From an uncultured Lachnospiraceae bacterium (GTDB lineage: Bacteria > Bacillota > Clostridia > Lachnospirales > Lachnospiraceae): DNA of 64,000 bases. Numbering within the stretch: the first letter of the stretch is position 1; every line of letters starts with the position of its first letter. A program made the position numbers and the translations under genes. Of the stretch, positions 15,963 to 22,666 are shown one piece after another. The notes under the pieces were generated by a model. That model was not told the origin of the DNA. It worked only from the letters and a program-made list of their open reading frames with translations, and searched no databases. Where the stretch lies: the NCBI GenBank assembly GCA_910587105.1, contig CAJUMB010000010.1, positions 1-64,000 of the forward strand, in the 5' to 3' direction.

Positions 15963-16205
15963 TTGATTAATAGTAGCAAAATTAAGGGTAGGATGGTAGA
16001 AATGCAACTAACACAAAAAGATATTGCTATTTCTTTAGGTTTGGCGCAGTCAACTGTAAATCAAAAAATCAACAATGTCAGACCGATGGATTTGAATGAA
16101 GCGGAAAAAATATCTGCATTGTTAAGCATTCAGCCAGAAGAATTTTCAACATATTTTTTTTGCAATAGTTATTGCGCTATGCAACATAAAAAAGGGGCAG
16201 TGTAG
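15963..16205 (+). CDS. Cro-like HTH regulator
   Basis: An 80-residue protein, first gene of the rightward early operon. LTQKDIAISLGLAQSTVNQKIN is a clear HTH. It begins at a TTG (15963) shortly after GGAGGGGAGG; no in-frame ATG precedes the HTH with a better site. It is divergent from the CI-type gene and shares the operator region, so it probably represses the lysogenic promoter. A fourth operator copy (16172-16184) lies inside its 3' end. Confidence 0.85.
   Translation: MINSSKIKGRMVEMQLTQKDIAISLGLAQSTVNQKINNVRPMDLNEAEKISALLSIQPEEFSTYFFCNSYCAMQHKKGAV
16172..16184. promoter_or_regulatory. Fourth phage operator, inside the cro gene
   Basis: TTGCGCTATGCAA has the same TTGCr-N3-TGCAA form as the three switch operators, about 240 bp downstream. 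An adjacent GCAAT-N4-ATTGC palindrome precedes it. It could serve repressor looping. Confidence 0.6.
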
Positions 16206-16226
16206 AGGGGCGGTGAGAGAACACAT

Positions 16227-16430
16227 ATGGGCGCAAAGTTAAACCGGGCATTTAAAGATCTATCAGATACTGGACTGAAGACAAATAGCCCTCAAGATTT
16301 CCTGGATTTTAAATTCAGCTACTACCTTCCGGAGACTAAAGGCAAAATAGATGGGGCGGTAAATGAGCTGTATGCCAAGATAGGGAAGATACTGGACGAG
16401 GACAGAAAAATGGCCGGAAAAACAGGATGA
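16227..16430 (+). CDS. Hypothetical early phage protein, 67 aa
   Basis: A small helical protein (MGAKLNRAFKDLSDTGLK ... YYLPETKGKIDGAVNELYAKIGKIL). The ATG at 16227 follows GGGGCGGTGAGAG. It sits right after the Cro-like gene in the early operon. I do not recognise the family. Confidence 0.6.
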   Translation: MGAKLNRAFKDLSDTGLKTNSPQDFLDFKFSYYLPETKGKIDGAVNELYAKIGKILDEDRKMAGKTG

Positions 16431-16470
16431 CGCGCAGGTATTTGGGATAACCGCACATCATCCTATAAAT

Positions 16471-16662
16471 TTAGTAGATTGAATTATGCTCTTCAACAAC
16501 AGGGCACGGCTCAAAAGCACAGCCGATCCCACATTCAAGGTCGGATTTCGATATGTTGTCATCCACCGACTTCCAGGGATCCGGGTAATCCGTAGAAAGT
16601 ACCACTTGTTTGCCAGTTTTAGGACAAGCGTGTTCCACGTGCCTATGGCTTAGTAAATCCAT
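16471..16662 (-). CDS. Small cysteine-containing protein on the opposite strand
   Basis: A 63-residue protein read against the early operon, with a textbook GGAAGGAGTG ribosome binding site 7-8 bp before the ATG at 16662. It contains HRHVEHACPKTGKQ and a later CGIGCAFEPC, giving a possible zinc-binding set of cysteines and histidines. Its orientation means it is likely expressed from its own promoter, possibly in the lysogen. Function unknown. Confidence 0.6.
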   Translation of the reverse strand: MDLLSHRHVEHACPKTGKQVVLSTDYPDPWKSVDDNISKSDLECGIGCAFEPCPVVEEHNSIY

Positions 16663-16771
16663 TTAATTTTCACTCCTTCCATATGTATTTCAGCATGGCA
16701 GTGCTGATATTGCAATTATAAGGGATAAGGATGTGAAAATCAAGGAAGTGGCGTAGAGAGGGGGAGAAAGT

Positions 16772-16951
16772 ATGATTATGGTATTTTTCTTTTCAACTAC
16801 AGTTGTTTCAGCGGTTGGATGGCTTGCTTGTTATACTGGATTGAAAGCAATGGTAATGTACATGAAAGATAAAGGTTATACGCCTCCGTCTGAAGATGAA
16901 ACGAAGGCATATTGCGGGCGTGCGCTGAAAGAGATGTTCCATGTTAGTTAA
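16772..16951 (+). CDS. Small single-span membrane protein, 59 aa
   Basis: Starts at an ATG preceded by GAGAGGGGGAGAAAG. An N-terminal hydrophobic helix (MIMVFFFSTTVVSAVGWLAC) is followed by a short polar cytoplasmic tail ending ALKEMFHVS. Probably inner-membrane located. No known family recognised. Confidence 0.55.
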   Translation: MIMVFFFSTTVVSAVGWLACYTGLKAMVMYMKDKGYTPPSEDETKAYCGRALKEMFHVS

Positions 16952-17108
16952 AGGCCGAACTGGCATAGAGAGGAGGTGAGAGAAACATTTAAACATTAAA
17001 GAAATAGAGAAGAAAAAGAAAGAAAATCCATAGACGTTTCAGATATTGTCCTTGGATTTTCGGTCATTACAGCTTTAATTGTGATGATGCCCAAAATTAT
17101 TGGTTTTT

Positions 17109-17408
17109 TCAGCTGAAAAAGGTTGATATGAAAGAAAAGATATCTTTGTGATATGCCATAAACTCTACGAGTAATGCAAGAACAGAAATGATAATAGCTA
17201 TCCAACTTTTCATATCTGATTTTTGGGATTGTTTTACGGCTAAATCAGCTTGAATGGCAGAGGATTTCGCTTGTGATTCTGCGCTATCTGCAATTCTCTT
17301 AATGTCGTTCATTTGTTCCTGGTGTTCTTCCTCTTTTTGTATTTGGGCCTCAATGCCTAAAGGAAGATGTGTTCCATTTACTATGGGTGGTATATCTGGT
17401 AAATTCAT
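17109..17408 (-). CDS. Tail-anchored membrane protein, 99 aa, opposite strand
   Basis: AAAAGGAG lies 6 bp before the ATG at 17408. The first 70 residues are polar with a heptad-like helix (KRIADSAESQAKSSAIQADLAVKQSQKS), followed by one hydrophobic helix (WIAIIISVLALLVEFMA) and an aromatic tail, so it is probably anchored at its C-terminus. Like the 16471 gene it reads against the early operon and may be a lysogenic-expressed (moron-like) gene, for example affecting the cell surface. That role is a guess. Confidence 0.6.
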   Translation of the reverse strand: MNLPDIPPIVNGTHLPLGIEAQIQKEEEHQEQMNDIKRIADSAESQAKSSAIQADLAVKQSQKSDMKSWIAIIISVLALLVEFMAYHKDIFSFISTFFS

Positions 17409-17511
17409 GGTTTTCTCCTTTTATGTACTTGGCTGCGGCAACAGCCTGTAATTACAGTATAAAGGAGGGTATAGTAAAAATCAATAAGAGGGCAGGAGGC
17501 AGGTGAGAAGG

Positions 17512-17718
17512 ATGAAGGAAAAAACACATAAAAAAATCAAGAAGTCTCTCCATTTTGAGAAGAGCGGAGAAACATTTTCCGTGGAAATAGGTTTGAAAAA
17601 TGTTTCCCCTGACATTTCGAAGAGAGTTTTGAGAAATCAACTTGATTTGTTGTACAAAAATGCTTTAGCGGAAATAAAAACATTATTGAAGGAGAATGGA
17701 GAAAAGGATGAAAAATAA
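17512..17718 (+). CDS. Hypothetical basic early protein, 68 aa
   Basis: A lysine-rich small protein (MKEKTHKKIKKSLHFEKSGE ... LDLLYKNALAEIKTLLKENGEK). The ATG at 17512 lies 12 bp after AGGAGG; a GTG at 17503 is closer but poorly spaced. The 3' end overlaps the start of the lipoprotein gene by 11 bp. Family not recognised. Confidence 0.55.
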   Translation: MKEKTHKKIKKSLHFEKSGETFSVEIGLKNVSPDISKRVLRNQLDLLYKNALAEIKTLLKENGEKDEK

Positions 17719-18097
17719 GTTCATTGCAGTTACCTTAGCAGCTTCAGTACTGGCTGCATCTGTCACAGGATGCAGGGAAGTAGACAAGGTTTCTTATAAC
17801 GTATCACAAGAAGCAGATAATTTTAATGTGATCCGGCGTTTAGTCGTTATAAATGCCAGGACAGATAAGCCCATGTTTGAGCTGGTTGGGGCGTTTTCAT
17901 TCGAGCTACATAACAGGCGGATCATCGCCACAGTTGAAACAGGAAAGAATCAGTATAAAAAGCATTCTGTAGGGCTGACTGATTGGACTTTATGGTCTGT
18001 GGAGGACTTGGAAGGGGCCAGTGTGGACAAATATCACTATGAAGTCAATTTCCTTCCAGAGATGATTATTCCAGTTACGTTTACCAGTAAAGACTGA
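17708..18097 (+). CDS. Phage-encoded lipoprotein
   Basis: A 129-residue exported protein: basic start, hydrophobic signal (FIAVTLAASVLAASV) and a lipobox ending TGC, so it should be diacylated at that cysteine and face outward. The mature part (EVDKVSYNVSQEADNFNVIR ... VNFLPEMIIPVTFTSKD) looks beta-rich and matches the beta-sandwich lipoproteins often found in early regions of clostridial and actinobacterial phages. Some such lipoproteins act in superinfection exclusion, which is a reasonable but unproven role. Confidence 0.8.
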   Translation: MKNKFIAVTLAASVLAASVTGCREVDKVSYNVSQEADNFNVIRRLVVINARTDKPMFELVGAFSFELHNRRIIATVETGKNQYKKHSVGLTDWTLWSVEDLEGASVDKYHYEVNFLPEMIIPVTFTSKD

Positions 18098-18109
18098 AAT
18101 GAATAGGAA

Positions 18110-18199
18110 ATGAAAAGTCATTACTTAGAAAATATAATTACAGCATTGGCGCACATAGCGATAGCGTTGTGGATGTCCATAGTGCTTGAGTTTTTATGA
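18110..18199 (+). CDS. Micro-protein with a hydrophobic helix, 29 aa
   Basis: TAGGAA stands just before the ATG at 18110. The product (MKSHYLENIITALAHIAIALWM...) is largely one hydrophobic helix. Its stop codon overlaps the ATG of the following HTH gene (TTTTTATGATG), suggesting translational coupling. Possibly a small membrane peptide or simply a leader peptide. Confidence 0.4.
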   Translation: MKSHYLENIITALAHIAIALWMSIVLEFL

Positions 18200-18450
18200 T
18201 GCGTATGAAGTTGGGATTACATATGAGAAAAAATTTAAAAGAGGCCCGCCAAAAGGCGGGCATGACACAAAAACAGGTGGCAGAATATCTGGGGATTACC
18301 GCAAGAGCCTACCAGCAAATAGAGGCTGGTGAATATCAGGGGAAAATTGAGCATTGGGATAGCTTGGAAGATTTATTTAATATCCATCAACGCGAATTAA
18401 GGGAATTATTCCCCGTGGCAAACAAGAGAATCGACAGTGATTCCAAATAA
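18196..18450 (+). CDS. HTH regulator of the second regulatory module
   Basis: A 75-84-residue XRE protein: NLKEARQKAGMTQKQVAEYL followed by GITARAYQQIEAGEYQGKI is a clear HTH. Starts at 18196 (coupled to the upstream micro-ORF), 18205 or 18223 are all in frame; 18223 begins closest to family homologues. It converges with, and overlaps by 45 bp at the 3' end, another HTH gene on the minus strand. The two proteins share the same RAYQQ recognition helix, so they may read related operators. Confidence 0.8.
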   Translation: MMRMKLGLHMRKNLKEARQKAGMTQKQVAEYLGITARAYQQIEAGEYQGKIEHWDSLEDLFNIHQRELRELFPVANKRIDSDSK

Positions 18451-18606
18451 ATCAGCTAACTTAATCAGCTTTTCAATGTTTGGTTCGTACAACCCTTGCT
18501 CATATTGTTGATATGCACGTAGAGATACACCGATTTCACTTGCAATAAACTGTTGTGTGAGTTTATGGGACTTGCGTTCGCTTTTTAAGCGTTCATTAAA
18601 TTTCAT
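18406..18606 (-). CDS. HTH repressor of the second operator cluster
   Basis: A 66-residue XRE repressor (KFNERLKSERKSHKLTQQFIA, then GVSLRAYQQYEQGLYEPNI). TAGGAGG precedes the ATG at 18606. It is divergent from the gene at 18741, and the 130 bp between them hold three ACGTAG-N5-CTACGT palindromes. This arrangement makes it the likely repressor of a second, independent early operon. Confidence 0.85.
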   Translation of the reverse strand: MKFNERLKSERKSHKLTQQFIASEIGVSLRAYQQYEQGLYEPNIEKLIKLADLFGITVDSLVCHGE

Positions 18607-18625
18607 GATACCTCCTAAAAAAGTA

Positions 18626-18713
18626 TTGACACGTAGCTACACTACGTTATATAATTCATAAAAAACGTAGTTAAACTACGTAATTAGAAAATGATAACGT
18701 AGTAATACTTCAT
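18626..18713. promoter_or_regulatory. Second operator cluster with near-consensus promoter
   Basis: TTGACA (18626-18631) and TATAAT (18650-18655), spaced 18 bp, form a rightward promoter whose spacer holds the perfect palindrome ACGTAG-N5-CTACGT (18631-18647). A second perfect copy is at 18665-18681 and a degenerate one at 18697-18713. Centre spacing is 34 and 32 bp, about three helical turns. Confidence 0.85.
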
Positions 18714-18740
18714 TTTATCACAAAAATAGGAGGAAACCAC

Positions 18741-18923
18741 ATGAAAATTGAAATATCAGGAAGCAGATGCATCAGTTGCGGAAAGTACACGCAGTATTAT
18801 CGGATGAGTAGGGGCGCGGCGGAGGCCATAGACCGTGGATATTGCGGGGCAAGGCAGTGCACCACAAGGCCGGGGAACCGGTGTAGGCATTATCAAGAGA
18901 AATCGAATGCCAGAGTAATGTAA
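18741..18923 (+). CDS. Small cysteine-rich phage protein, 60 aa
   Basis: First gene behind the second promoter/operator cluster, with AGGAGG 7 bp before the ATG. It holds CISCGKYTQYYR, then CGARQC and a final CRHY: five cysteines that could bind zinc. Conserved-looking small proteins of this sort are common in Lachnospiraceae phages. Function unknown. Confidence 0.65.
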   Translation: MKIEISGSRCISCGKYTQYYRMSRGAAEAIDRGYCGARQCTTRPGNRCRHYQEKSNARVM

Positions 18924-18940
18924 GAAGGAAGGTGATGAAA

Positions 18941-19174
18941 ATGGAAGGAAAACTGACAGCTACAGATATATACCGCCTCTGTATGAGTAACGGATGGTTT
19001 ACATGTGGAGGCAATAGACAGTATGCAAGAGTCATGCAGGCCGCTGATGGTGACATGAATACGCATGATATTGCAGTAGCCATCTGGATATGCAGTGATG
19101 CTGTTGAACTGGAAGATATTGAGGGGAAAATAACAGATTATCTGCGGTGGGAAAAACCTATGGGCAGTTGTTAG
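18941..19174 (+). CDS. Hypothetical early phage protein, 77 aa
   Basis: A compact protein with TATDIYRLCMSNGWFTCGGNRQY, a VMQAADGDMNTHDIAVAIWICSD helix and an acidic end. The pattern suits a small helical regulator. Three in-frame starts occur close together (18932, 18935, 18941); GAAGGAAGG best fits 18941. Family not recognised. Confidence 0.6.
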   Translation: MEGKLTATDIYRLCMSNGWFTCGGNRQYARVMQAADGDMNTHDIAVAIWICSDAVELEDIEGKITDYLRWEKPMGSC

Positions 19175-19223
19175 GCAATAAGTACAAACAGCCGCTCATA
19201 GAATTATAACGGAGGTGATGCTT

Positions 19224-19376
19224 GTGAAACAGTTGGAAGTAGTCAATATGATTAAAACAGACAAAGGCTATGTCGAACAGAGCGAGCTGGATGAAAGGCA
19301 GCTGAAAGAAGCTGCGGAAGAAATTTCAGACAGATTCATGAGTCATTTTCCATACGAAAGAGATAAGACCGCTTAG
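19224..19376 (+). CDS. Hypothetical small protein, 50 aa
   Basis: Starts at a GTG (19224) with GGAGG eight bases upstream; an in-frame ATG at 19218 is too close to the ribosome binding site. The product is acidic and helical (VKQLEVVNMIKTDKGYVEQ ... ERQLKEAAEEISDRF). It stops just before a short GC repeat (CCGCTTAGGCGG). Unknown function. Confidence 0.5.
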   Translation: MKQLEVVNMIKTDKGYVEQSELDERQLKEAAEEISDRFMSHFPYERDKTA

Positions 19377-19400
19377 GCGGTTAGCGGGAAGGACAAGCAT

Positions 19401-19646
19401 ATGCACAAAGACATAGGACGGTTAATGGATGAAATGATAGAGGTAGAGAAGGCGGCTCAAAAAGAAAATGCCCGTCGGACAGAATTAGAAAAGCAGATAT
19501 TTGAAGCACTGGGAAAGTGCAATTTTGGGAGAGCCAACGAGTTGCTTGTTGCTATGGATGACGATATTTATCTGAAACTTAACGCTAGATTTGATCAGTT
19601 GAAGCAAGAAGCAAAAGTATTGATGAAAAATATCAAAATGCCCTGA
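19401..19646 (+). CDS. Hypothetical coiled-coil protein, 81 aa
   Basis: A helical protein (GRLMDEMIEVEKAAQKENA ... FDQLKQEAKVLMKNIKMP) with a possible short coiled coil at both ends. GGGAAGGA precedes the ATG. In the early operon; no family recognised. Confidence 0.6.
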   Translation: MHKDIGRLMDEMIEVEKAAQKENARRTELEKQIFEALGKCNFGRANELLVAMDDDIYLKLNARFDQLKQEAKVLMKNIKMP

Positions 19647-19743
19647 TCGCTGGGGAGCAAAGTCAGGACACATAAAAATAAAACATACAGCCCTATTATA
19701 AGGCAGAACAGGGGGAATGTCAAATTGAAAAATCCTGGAAGCT

Positions 19744-19869
19744 GTGCAGGAAAGGAATGTACAGCAGATAAAAAGTATTCAGCGCCTGATATGCGCCATA
19801 TGCGCAGAAACAGCGCAGAAAGATACCTTTGCGTATCTGCAGCGGCTGGAAGAAATAAGGCGGCTGTAG
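19744..19869 (+). CDS. Possible small gene, glutamine-rich peptide, 41 aa
   Basis: The frame encodes a helical peptide (VQERNVQQIKSIQRLI ... FAYLQRLEEIRRL) and ends 2 bp before the AAAGGAG of the next gene. The start would be a GTG with a weak site. The amphipathic pattern is more protein-like than the competing frame that runs through into the next gene. Marginal. Confidence 0.3.
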   Translation: MQERNVQQIKSIQRLICAICAETAQKDTFAYLQRLEEIRRL

Positions 19870-19883
19870 CGGAAAGGAGATGT

Positions 19884-20270
19884 ATGAATACAGTTAATTT
19901 AAAAGATATTGCAGACGGCGCCCTGCAGGAGAAATTCCAGATAGCCCTGCAGGAGGTATTATGCAATATGCAGGACCCGAACACGCCATGGAAAAATAAG
20001 CGTGAAATCATCATCAAACTGAAATTTGTCCAGAATGAGGACAGGGATGACGTTTCCTGTGAAATTTCCGTGGAGAAAAAGCTGGCGCAGACAAAGCCGG
20101 TAGGAACCAAATTTGCTGTTGGAAAAGATTTGTCCACCGGAGAGGTAGAAGCATCAGAGTATGGTCCCGGCATTAGAGGTCAGATGTCACTGGATGATTA
20201 TCGGGAAGAAGACAAGCCCCAGGGAGACCGGGACAATGTAGTCGATTTTAGAAACGCGAATGCAAGATAG
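19884..20270 (+). CDS. Replication terminator-like phage protein
   Basis: A 128-residue protein matching what clostridial phage annotations call replication terminator protein: LKDIADGALQEKFQIALQ, then MQDPNTPWKNKREIIIKLKF and KPVGTKFAVGKDLSTGEVEA. The start at 19884 follows GAAAGGAG; longer versions lack a site. It precedes the DUF2303 gene and opens the replication region. Its biochemical role is not established, only its steady position beside phage recombination/replication genes. Confidence 0.75.
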   Translation: MNTVNLKDIADGALQEKFQIALQEVLCNMQDPNTPWKNKREIIIKLKFVQNEDRDDVSCEISVEKKLAQTKPVGTKFAVGKDLSTGEVEASEYGPGIRGQMSLDDYREEDKPQGDRDNVVDFRNANAR

Positions 20271-20282
20271 GGGGAAAGAGAT

Positions 20283-20996
20283 ATGTTAAAGCAGGCATTG
20301 GAATATATTGTGGATTTAAGCCATCCGTTTGTACGGGTGTTTAATGGGTACACGTACGCAGATAAGAAGCTGATCCGTGTACCGGAGGTGCTGTATGCGG
20401 AAAGCATACAGACAAACACGCTTACAGGGCTGTGCGATTATATCAAAAGTAACGTGGACGATATGGACGCCAAGATGCTCCTGCATGTGGTAAGCCCCAC
20501 AAAGGTACGGCTGCTGTCAGCGCTGGATGCAGAGAGGGGGCGGGAATGCCTGATGGAAGCGCACGCCCTGCTTCCCGAGTTTACTTTCGGCCGGTTCATG
20601 GGCCATGAAGAATTCTGTATCGCCCTGCAGTCAAAATTTATCAAAAACGATGACCGGGATCTGGTGCTGAAATTCGCAGGCACCGTGGAAGACGGCACCG
20701 TGACCCAGTATGGAGACGACGGGGTTACGCAGAAAGCCACAGTAAAGACTGGGCTGGCCAGCAAAGCAGAAGCACTTGTCCCCAATCCGGTCAGACTGGC
20801 CCCGTACCGCACGTTTGTGGAGGCAGAACAGCCGGAAAGTGAATTTATATTCCGGATGCGTGCGGGCGATGGCGTACAATGTGCGGTATTTGAGGCAGAT
20901 GGCGGCGCATGGAAAAACCAGGCAATGGAAAACGTAAAATTGTATCTGCAGGAACAGCTGAAAGAGTTTGGCTCCCAGTTTGCGGTAATTTCCTGA
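20283..20996 (+). CDS. DUF2303 (YfdQ-like) phage protein
   Basis: A 237-residue protein that matches DUF2303 in length and pattern: an N-terminal HPFVRVFNGYTYADKKLIRVP segment, EFTFGRFMGHEEFCIAL in the middle, and a C-terminal FRMRAGDGVQCAVFEADGG. Family members lie in phage replication/recombination regions, but the function is unknown. GGGGAAAGAG precedes the ATG. The next gene starts on its stop codon (TGATG). Confidence 0.8.
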   Translation: MLKQALEYIVDLSHPFVRVFNGYTYADKKLIRVPEVLYAESIQTNTLTGLCDYIKSNVDDMDAKMLLHVVSPTKVRLLSALDAERGRECLMEAHALLPEFTFGRFMGHEEFCIALQSKFIKNDDRDLVLKFAGTVEDGTVTQYGDDGVTQKATVKTGLASKAEALVPNPVRLAPYRTFVEAEQPESEFIFRMRAGDGVQCAVFEADGGAWKNQAMENVKLYLQEQLKEFGSQFAVIS

Positions 20997-21202
20997 TGTC
21001 AGATATTGTTTTAAAAAGGATTTCCGACGCAATAGAAGATATCGAAAGAATCAGAATGCTTTTCCGGCAGAAATATGGGCGGGAGTCCTGCGCTGACAGG
21101 GAGATATCAGCTGTACTAAAAACAGCTGAGAAAGAACATAGAGAGCTTATGAAATACCGGGCGTTTGGCACAGTTGAGGAGCTGGCTGAAAAACTGAAAT
21201 AA
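20996..21202 (+). CDS. Hypothetical phage protein, 68 aa
   Basis: Starts in a TGATG overlap with the DUF2303 stop codon, so translation is coupled. A helical, charged protein (MSDIVLKRISDAIEDIERI ... YRAFGTVEELAEKL). Unknown family. Confidence 0.6.
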   Translation: MSDIVLKRISDAIEDIERIRMLFRQKYGRESCADREISAVLKTAEKEHRELMKYRAFGTVEELAEKLK

Positions 21203-21213
21203 TCAGTCCAGAG

Positions 21214-21315
21214 GCACACTAAAATAAGGTGTGCTGGAAAAGGCAGAGGATTTCCAGCACACCCTGCAAAAGCGGTAATTCGAGTACCAGCCTTTATTAA
21301 TTTTAAAGGCTGGTA
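21214..21315 (+). ncRNA. Structured leader with alternative hairpins
   Basis: A 13-bp perfect hairpin (21228-21240 with 21251-21263) is followed by a 12-bp perfect hairpin (21285-21296 with 21304-21315). The first can be replaced by a shorter pairing of GCACAC (21214-21219) with GTGTGC (21229-21234). Neither hairpin has a T-run. The 3' arm of the second contains AAAGG, the only ribosome-binding-like sequence for the gene at 21322. It looks like a switchable leader controlling translation. Confidence 0.5.
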
Positions 21316-21321
21316 TGATAA

Positions 21322-21528
21322 ATGTCAATGATAAAATTATATCCATATGGGGATGGGATTACGAAAATTTCAGATCCATTTTGGATGAATGTCTGTTTAG
21401 AATGCAGGCATACGTTTTGGTCATGCTCTATCGTGTCAGAGTGTCCAAAGTGCGGCAGTTCAAAACTAAGAAGGACGCTTGCAGGAGTTCCGTATGAGCA
21501 GATAGCTGCCAGACGGAGGAAAGCCTAA
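21322..21528 (+). CDS. Small zinc-ribbon protein, 68 aa
   Basis: Two CxxC knuckles (CLECRHTFWSC and CPKCGSS) mark a zinc ribbon, followed by a basic tail (RRTLAGVPYEQIAARRRKA). The start codon is six bases past a stable hairpin that buries the likely ribosome binding site. A competing frame (21315-21497) lacks these motifs. Possibly a nucleic-acid-binding early regulator. Confidence 0.65.
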   Translation: MSMIKLYPYGDGITKISDPFWMNVCLECRHTFWSCSIVSECPKCGSSKLRRTLAGVPYEQIAARRRKA

Positions 21529-21577
21529 GCGGACAGACGATGAAAGTGGATAAAAATTTTAATTGCAGGTGGTAAAT

Positions 21578-22666
21578 ATGGCAGAAATGCAGTGGATCAA
21601 ATTAAGAATAGATATGTTTGACGATGAAAAGATCAAAATAATCCAGTCAATGCCGGAGGGAGATTCCATCCTGGTGGTATGGATCAGGCTGATTGCTTTG
21701 GCTGGGAAGTGCAACACGGACGGACTTGTGATGATAGAGGACGAGTTTCCTTTTACAGACGAAATGCTGGCAGTGATTTTTAACAAGCCGCTGGCAACCG
21801 TCAAGTTTGCCCTGAAAACACTGGAACAATTCCACATGATCGAAAATACTACAAAGGGTATCTATATCATTAATTTTAGCAAGCATCAGAACATCGAAGG
21901 CATGGACAAAATCAGGGAGCAGAACCGGCTCCGCAAGAGGCGTGAAAGGGAGCGGAAAGCGGCACTCCTTTTGGAGCAGAAAGCATCAGAAGGACAGGAA
22001 CGCCCAGCTGCTGAAACGAAAGATGCAGATGTCACGGAGACTGAGGGAGTGTTAAGTGACACGTCACAGGGCGCACAGGAAATGTCACGTGACCAGTCAC
22101 GTGAAGTCACGCAACAGAGAGAAGATAAAGAGAAAGAAGAAGAAAAAGATAATAATATATCACTTGACAGTGATATTGCCGGCGAAAGCGCCGGCATGGG
22201 CGAAGCGCAGAAGGGAGCCGCACGAAAACATCTTGGCTACGACGCAGTTATGGAGGACTATAACCGCACATGCCCAGACCTTCCGCAGATTCGTGCCGTC
22301 TCTGAATCCCGCCGCCGGGCGGTGCGCGGTCTCCTCAGAGAGCTGGAAAAACTGAAAATCATGCAGGGAACCGGGCCATACGAGAAGCTGCATAAAATCT
22401 TCCAGATGGCCCAGGACAGCAGTTTTCTTTCCGGCCGGAGCGGGAGATGGCACGGATGCTCTTTTGACTGGCTGATGAATAAAACAAATGCACTAAAGGT
22501 GCTGGAGGGAAATTATGCAGACAAAGGAAATGGAGGCGGCCCTGGGGGCAGTCCAGAGTGCGGAACCGGCGGACAGTCCGGCACTGCAGACAACAGAGAG
22601 ATGGATAACACAACGCTTGAGGCGCTTGAACTTTTACGGAAAAACAGCGGAGCCGAAGACCTTTAA
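21578..22666 (+). CDS. Phage replisome organiser (DnaD/DnaB-like initiator)
   Basis: A 362-residue protein. Residues 1-120 match the phage replisome organiser N-terminal winged-helix domain (QWIKLRIDMFDDEKIKIIQ, then a hydrophobic core and IYIINFSKHQNI). The middle is a low-complexity charged linker (KEKEEEKDN); the C-terminal part (PQIRAVSESRRRAVRGLL ... SGRSGRWHGCSFDWLMN) is the conserved DnaD-like tail. It would bind the phage origin and recruit the helicase with the loader encoded next. The last 152 bp overlap the start of that loader gene in another frame. Confidence 0.88.
   Translation: MAEMQWIKLRIDMFDDEKIKIIQSMPEGDSILVVWIRLIALAGKCNTDGLVMIEDEFPFTDEMLAVIFNKPLATVKFALKTLEQFHMIENTTKGIYIINFSKHQNIEGMDKIREQNRLRKRRERERKAALLLEQKASEGQERPAAETKDADVTETEGVLSDTSQGAQEMSRDQSREVTQQREDKEKEEEKDNNISLDSDIAGESAGMGEAQKGAARKHLGYDAVMEDYNRTCPDLPQIRAVSESRRRAVRGLLRELEKLKIMQGTGPYEKLHKIFQMAQDSSFLSGRSGRWHGCSFDWLMNKTNALKVLEGNYADKGNGGGPGGSPECGTGGQSGTADNREMDNTTLEALELLRKNSGAEDL

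Noticed and set aside
16985..17125. Possible small membrane protein gene between 16985 and 17125
   Set aside because: A frame reading RKSIDVSDIVLGFSVITALIV to IIGFFS is open, but no start codon exists after the upstream stop; it may be a remnant.
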